Below are positions 6,869 through 9,271 of a stretch of 9,271 nucleotides of DNA, piece after piece. The stretch lies in the NCBI GenBank assembly GCA_964475835.1, contig CAYYYL010000064.1, positions 1-9,271 of the forward strand. The letters run 5' to 3'. Below the pieces are notes generated by a model that saw only the letters and a list, made by a program, of their open reading frames with translations, did no database searches and was not told where the DNA came from. The position numbers were made by a program, and so were the translations under genes. Position 1 is the stretch's first letter; each line of letters opens with the position of its first letter. Source of the stretch: JABDCI01 sp964475835. Lineage in GTDB: Bacteria > Verrucomicrobiota > Verrucomicrobiia > JABWAM01.

Positions 6869-8008
6869 ATGAATTCCAATGCGTTTCAAGTTCAGATCTC
6901 CAGCGAAGGCCTGCGTCTGGGGGCTCTCACGACGGCTCATGGGGTGGTGGAGACGCCTGTGTACATGCCCGTGGGCACGCAGGCTTCCATCAAAACGATG
7001 TCGCCTGCGGAGATGGAGGAGCTTGGAACCCAGATTTTGCTGGGAAACACCTATCACCTGAATCTTCGTCCTGGCATGGAAGTGATGCGGGCTCTTGGGG
7101 GGTTGCACGCATTCATGGGGTGGAAGCATCCCATTTTGACGGACAGCGGGGGGTTTCAAGTGTTCAGCCTCACGAAATTCCGGGAGATTCAGGAACACGG
7201 GGTTGAATTTCAGTCTCACATTGACGGTTCCCGCTGTTTCCTTGGACCGAAGGAGGTGATGGAAATTCAGGGGGTGTTGGGTTCGGACATCTGGATGGTG
7301 CTGGATGAGTGTCCTCCCTGGCCCTGTGCGGAGGAGGTGGTCCGCGCGGCGGTGGAACGATCCATTCGCTGGGCCGGGGAGTGCAAGGAGCACAAGAACC
7401 GGATGCCCGATGCTTCTAAGAGTCTTCTTTTTGCCATTGTGCAGGGGGGATCGTATGGTGATCTTCGTCGCGAATGCGCGCAACGTCTGGTGGAGATTGG
7501 CTTTGATGGGTATGCCATTGGCGGTGTCAGCGTGGGGGAACCGGAGGTTGAGATGTTAAAAGCCGTCGACATGGCGGTGCCTTATCTGCCGGCGGAAAAG
7601 CCCAGGTATGCGATGGGGCTCGGAACACCCCGCCAGCTTGTGGAGATGGTGGCGAGGGGGGTTGACATGTTTGATTGCGTCCTTCCCACACGTGTGGCCC
7701 GGAACGGAGTGGCGTACACTCCCACGGGGTATCTTCAGGTGGGCGCAGGTCGCTACAAGCAGGATTCCCTCCCCATTCAGGAGGGATGCACTTGTTACGC
7801 ATGCCGGAATTTCTCCCGGGGCTATATCCGGCACCTCCTCAACGTCAAAGAAATCCTTGGTTTGCGCCTTGTGAGCTGGCACAATCTTCATTTCTATCTG
7901 GATCTCATGCGACAGGTTCGCCGGGCCATCCAGGAGGAGCGGTTTCAGGAATTTCGCCGTGAATTTTCGGCGAACTACAGAGAACCGAACGATCAATTAA
8001 AAGCTTAG
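6869..8008 (+). CDS. tgt: tRNA-guanine transglycosylase
   Basis: Exchanges guanine-34 in the anticodon of Asp, Asn, His and Tyr tRNAs for the queuosine precursor preQ1, a step of queuosine synthesis. From ATG 6869 it is 379 residues, close to the 375 of E. coli Tgt. Visible motifs are HGVVETPVYMPVGT (24-37), ILLGNTYHLNLRPG (56-69), ILTDSGGFQVFSL (89-101, D92), VQGGSYGDLR (191-200), GFDGYAIGGVSVGEP (211-225) and DMFDCVLPTR (266-275), where D269 matches the catalytic nucleophile. The zinc site is C307, C309, C312 and H338, with the usual 26-residue step from the last Cys to His. The frame stays open upstream to 6800, but those 23 residues come from the GC-rich repeat-like leader and do not resemble Tgt. 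No other queuosine gene is in the window. tgt upstream of yajC and secD is a widely conserved order. Confidence 0.97.
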   Translation: MNSNAFQVQISSEGLRLGALTTAHGVVETPVYMPVGTQASIKTMSPAEMEELGTQILLGNTYHLNLRPGMEVMRALGGLHAFMGWKHPILTDSGGFQVFSLTKFREIQEHGVEFQSHIDGSRCFLGPKEVMEIQGVLGSDIWMVLDECPPWPCAEEVVRAAVERSIRWAGECKEHKNRMPDASKSLLFAIVQGGSYGDLRRECAQRLVEIGFDGYAIGGVSVGEPEVEMLKAVDMAVPYLPAEKPRYAMGLGTPRQLVEMVARGVDMFDCVLPTRVARNGVAYTPTGYLQVGAGRYKQDSLPIQEGCTCYACRNFSRGYIRHLLNVKEILGLRLVSWHNLHFYLDLMRQVRRAIQEERFQEFRREFSANYREPNDQLKA

Positions 8009-8044
8009 GATCCGAAAGAGTGAAAATAAAAATTTGTTCTACAT

Positions 8045-8118
8045 AGAGAGATCCTTCGCTACGCTCAGGATGACTGCATGGCTGAATTGTCATCCTGAGC
8101 GTAGCGAAGGATCTCTCT
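8045..8118. repeat. Perfect 30-bp inverted repeat between tgt and yajC
   Basis: Arms 8045-8074 and 8089-8118 are exact reverse complements over 30 bases, separated by a 14-base loop. The arm contains GATCCTTCGCTACGCTCAGG, a motif I recall as a recurrent intergenic repeat in many bacterial genomes. It occupies most of the 177-base tgt-yajC gap. An RNA copy would form a very stable hairpin followed by a T-rich stretch (GTTTGTTTGAGTTCTTTT, 8119-8136), so it could attenuate or end transcription after tgt or protect the 3' end of its mRNA. No clear target-site duplication flanks it. Confidence 0.88.
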
Positions 8119-8185
8119 GTTTGTTTGAGTTCTTTTAATACCAGAAAATTACCCATCACCATTCGAACCTGTTTTTCATCCATTT

Positions 8186-8545
8186 ATGATGTCCCATATT
8201 TCAAGTCTTCCGCTTCTTATCTCCCAGGTCATCGCCATGGGGCCTCCCCCCCAACCGGGTGACAATCCAGCTCGAAGCATGGTGGCGACGATTGTTCCCG
8301 TGATCCTCATGATTGCGGTGATGTATCTGGTCATGATCCGTCCCCAGCAGAAGCAGCAGAAAGTGTTGCAGCAGCAACTCGATGCGCTGAAAGTGGGGGA
8401 TCGCGTGCTCACGACGGGTGGGATTTTCGGCATCGTCAGTCAGCTCAAAGACAAAAGCGTTGTGGTGAAAATTGCCGAGAACACCAAGGTGGAAATGCTT
8501 CGATCCGGGATCCAGAAGGTTCTCCTGGACGAAGCAAAGGAATGA
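8186..8545 (+). CDS. yajC: Preprotein translocase subunit YajC
   Basis: Small inner-membrane accessory protein that associates with SecDF and SecYEG during protein export. It has 119 residues, near the usual 110. A single transmembrane helix spans about 32-51 (VATIVPVILMIAVMYLVMIR) and leads into the family signature RPQQKQQKVLQQQLDALKVGDRVLTTGGIFGIV (52-84), followed by a small beta-rich cytoplasmic domain ending VLLDEAKE. The start has two adjacent ATGs (8186 and 8189); a third Met at codon 18 would also precede the helix. None has a Shine-Dalgarno motif. The residues before the helix (GPPPQPGDN) are Pro-rich. It sits between tgt and secD as in many bacteria; the inverted repeat upstream raises the question of whether it has its own promoter. 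Confidence 0.95.
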   Translation: MMSHISSLPLLISQVIAMGPPPQPGDNPARSMVATIVPVILMIAVMYLVMIRPQQKQQKVLQQQLDALKVGDRVLTTGGIFGIVSQLKDKSVVVKIAENTKVEMLRSGIQKVLLDEAKE

Positions 8546-8654
8546 TGGATCCCGAGTTTTTTCCACCCCTATAACCCACGCTTCTCAAGTCCTGTTTATT
8601 GTGTCGTTTTTCGGCCTGTTCCCTTTAAGTTGTTAAATCCAAATTCCCCGAATC

Positions 8655-9271
8655 ATGAATCGTCCATTATTCAAACGCTTTGTGCTCCTGGTTGTCGTCA
8701 TCCTGACCGCGGTCTATCACATCTGGCCGCCGGAAGATAAAATCACCCTTGGCCTGGATCTTCGTGGAGGCACCTCCTATACGCTGCAGGTCAATCTGGA
8801 TGGGGTGGCGGACTATCAGCGTCAATCCACCCTGGACAAGGCGATCGAAATCATTCGCAAGCGTGTGGATCCGAACGGAGTGAAAGAGGTTTTGATTCAG
8901 AGCGTGGGAACGGATCGGATTCGTGTGGATATTCCAGGGCTCGACGAAGCGGAGAAAGCCAACACCCGCGCGATGCTCCAGAGGGTTGCCTATCTCGAGT
9001 TTCGTCTGGTTCATCCCGAAAACGAGAGCGAGGTGAGGGATATCAAGTTGAAACACGCCTCGGTTCCGTCAGGCTATGATCTTTTAACGACCACCTTTTC
9101 GCGTGAGGGGGAGAGTATCACGGAGGAGGTGCTCGTAAAGCGGAAGGCGGAATTAACAGGAAAAAATATTTCCAGGGCGGTGCCGACGCATGATCCCGCG
9201 GGCTTTGCTGTTTCGTTTGAGCTGAACTCTGCGGGCGCTGAGATTTTCAAGCGAGTGACGGGTGAAAACAA
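8655..9271 (+). CDS. secD: Protein translocase subunit SecD, 5' part
   Basis: N-terminal 205 residues of SecD, the proton-driven membrane component that completes protein export through SecYEG on the periplasmic side. The frame is open from ATG 8655 (MNRPLFKRFVLL) to the window end without a stop. It shows the first transmembrane helix (about 8-23), the hallmark LGLDLRGGTSYTLQV (32-46), and the P1-domain motifs IEIIRKRVDPNGV (65-77) and DRIRVDIPGLDEAE (87-100). Residues 180-205 (PAGFAVSFELNSAGAEIFKRVT...) match the segment that typically follows. Whether this is a separate SecD or a fused SecDF cannot be seen because the gene is cut. The 109-base gap after yajC shows no clear hairpin, so co-transcription with yajC is likely. 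Confidence 0.95.
   Translation, partial: MNRPLFKRFVLLVVVILTAVYHIWPPEDKITLGLDLRGGTSYTLQVNLDGVADYQRQSTLDKAIEIIRKRVDPNGVKEVLIQSVGTDRIRVDIPGLDEAEKANTRAMLQRVAYLEFRLVHPENESEVRDIKLKHASVPSGYDLLTTTFSREGESITEEVLVKRKAELTGKNISRAVPTHDPAGFAVSFELNSAGAEIFKRVTGEN

Noticed and set aside
6716..7483. Open frame of 255 codons on the minus strand opposite tgt
   Set aside because: Shadow of Tgt; the composition is typical of an antisense frame in a GC-rich gene.
8045..8118. CRISPR or insertion-sequence terminal repeats
   Set aside because: It is a single inverted pair with a 14-base loop: no direct repeats with spacers, no transposase and no clear target duplication.

Overview
This looks like a chromosomal, mostly housekeeping stretch of a Gram-negative bacterium with moderately high GC. 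The evidence is a murein-recycling ligase (Mpl) that acts on meso-diaminopimelate peptidoglycan, a cardiolipin synthase, two predicted exported proteins, and the classic tgt-yajC-secD cluster. GC-rich inverted repeats lie between the genes, and none of the eight starts has a well-placed Shine-Dalgarno motif. Together these features would fit Verrucomicrobia or a relative (PVC group), but that placement is inference and no marker in the window proves it.

Layout, left to right. Positions 1-202 are non-coding and carry a GC-rich imperfect inverted repeat. A phospholipase-D-type cardiolipin synthase follows on the minus strand (203-1633). The divergent gap 1634-1885 holds a perfect 19-bp palindrome and a large inverted repeat. 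A plus-strand operon runs from about 1886 to 5195: mpl, an inositol-monophosphatase-family phosphatase that best fits HisN, and an exported HEXXH metallopeptidase-like protein. Each junction is a 4-base ATGA overlap. A short convergent gap (5196-5304) contains a single copy of the repeat arm seen upstream of mpl. On the minus strand (5305-6477) is an exported trypsin-like protein that keeps the Asp and Ser of the triad but has Ala where the catalytic His should be.

The right end is the queuosine/Sec cluster. tgt (6869-8008) is preceded by a repeat-like GC-rich leader. A perfect 30-bp inverted repeat separates tgt from yajC (8186-8545). secD starts at 8655 and runs off the window.

Functionally the window covers membrane lipid synthesis, cell-wall recycling, tRNA modification and protein export. 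I see no CRISPR array, phage module, transposase, toxin-antitoxin pair, tRNA or rRNA, and no convincing new defence-type system. The most unusual items are the predicted pseudoprotease, the metallopeptidase-like gene translationally coupled to mpl-hisN, and the families of intergenic inverted repeats.
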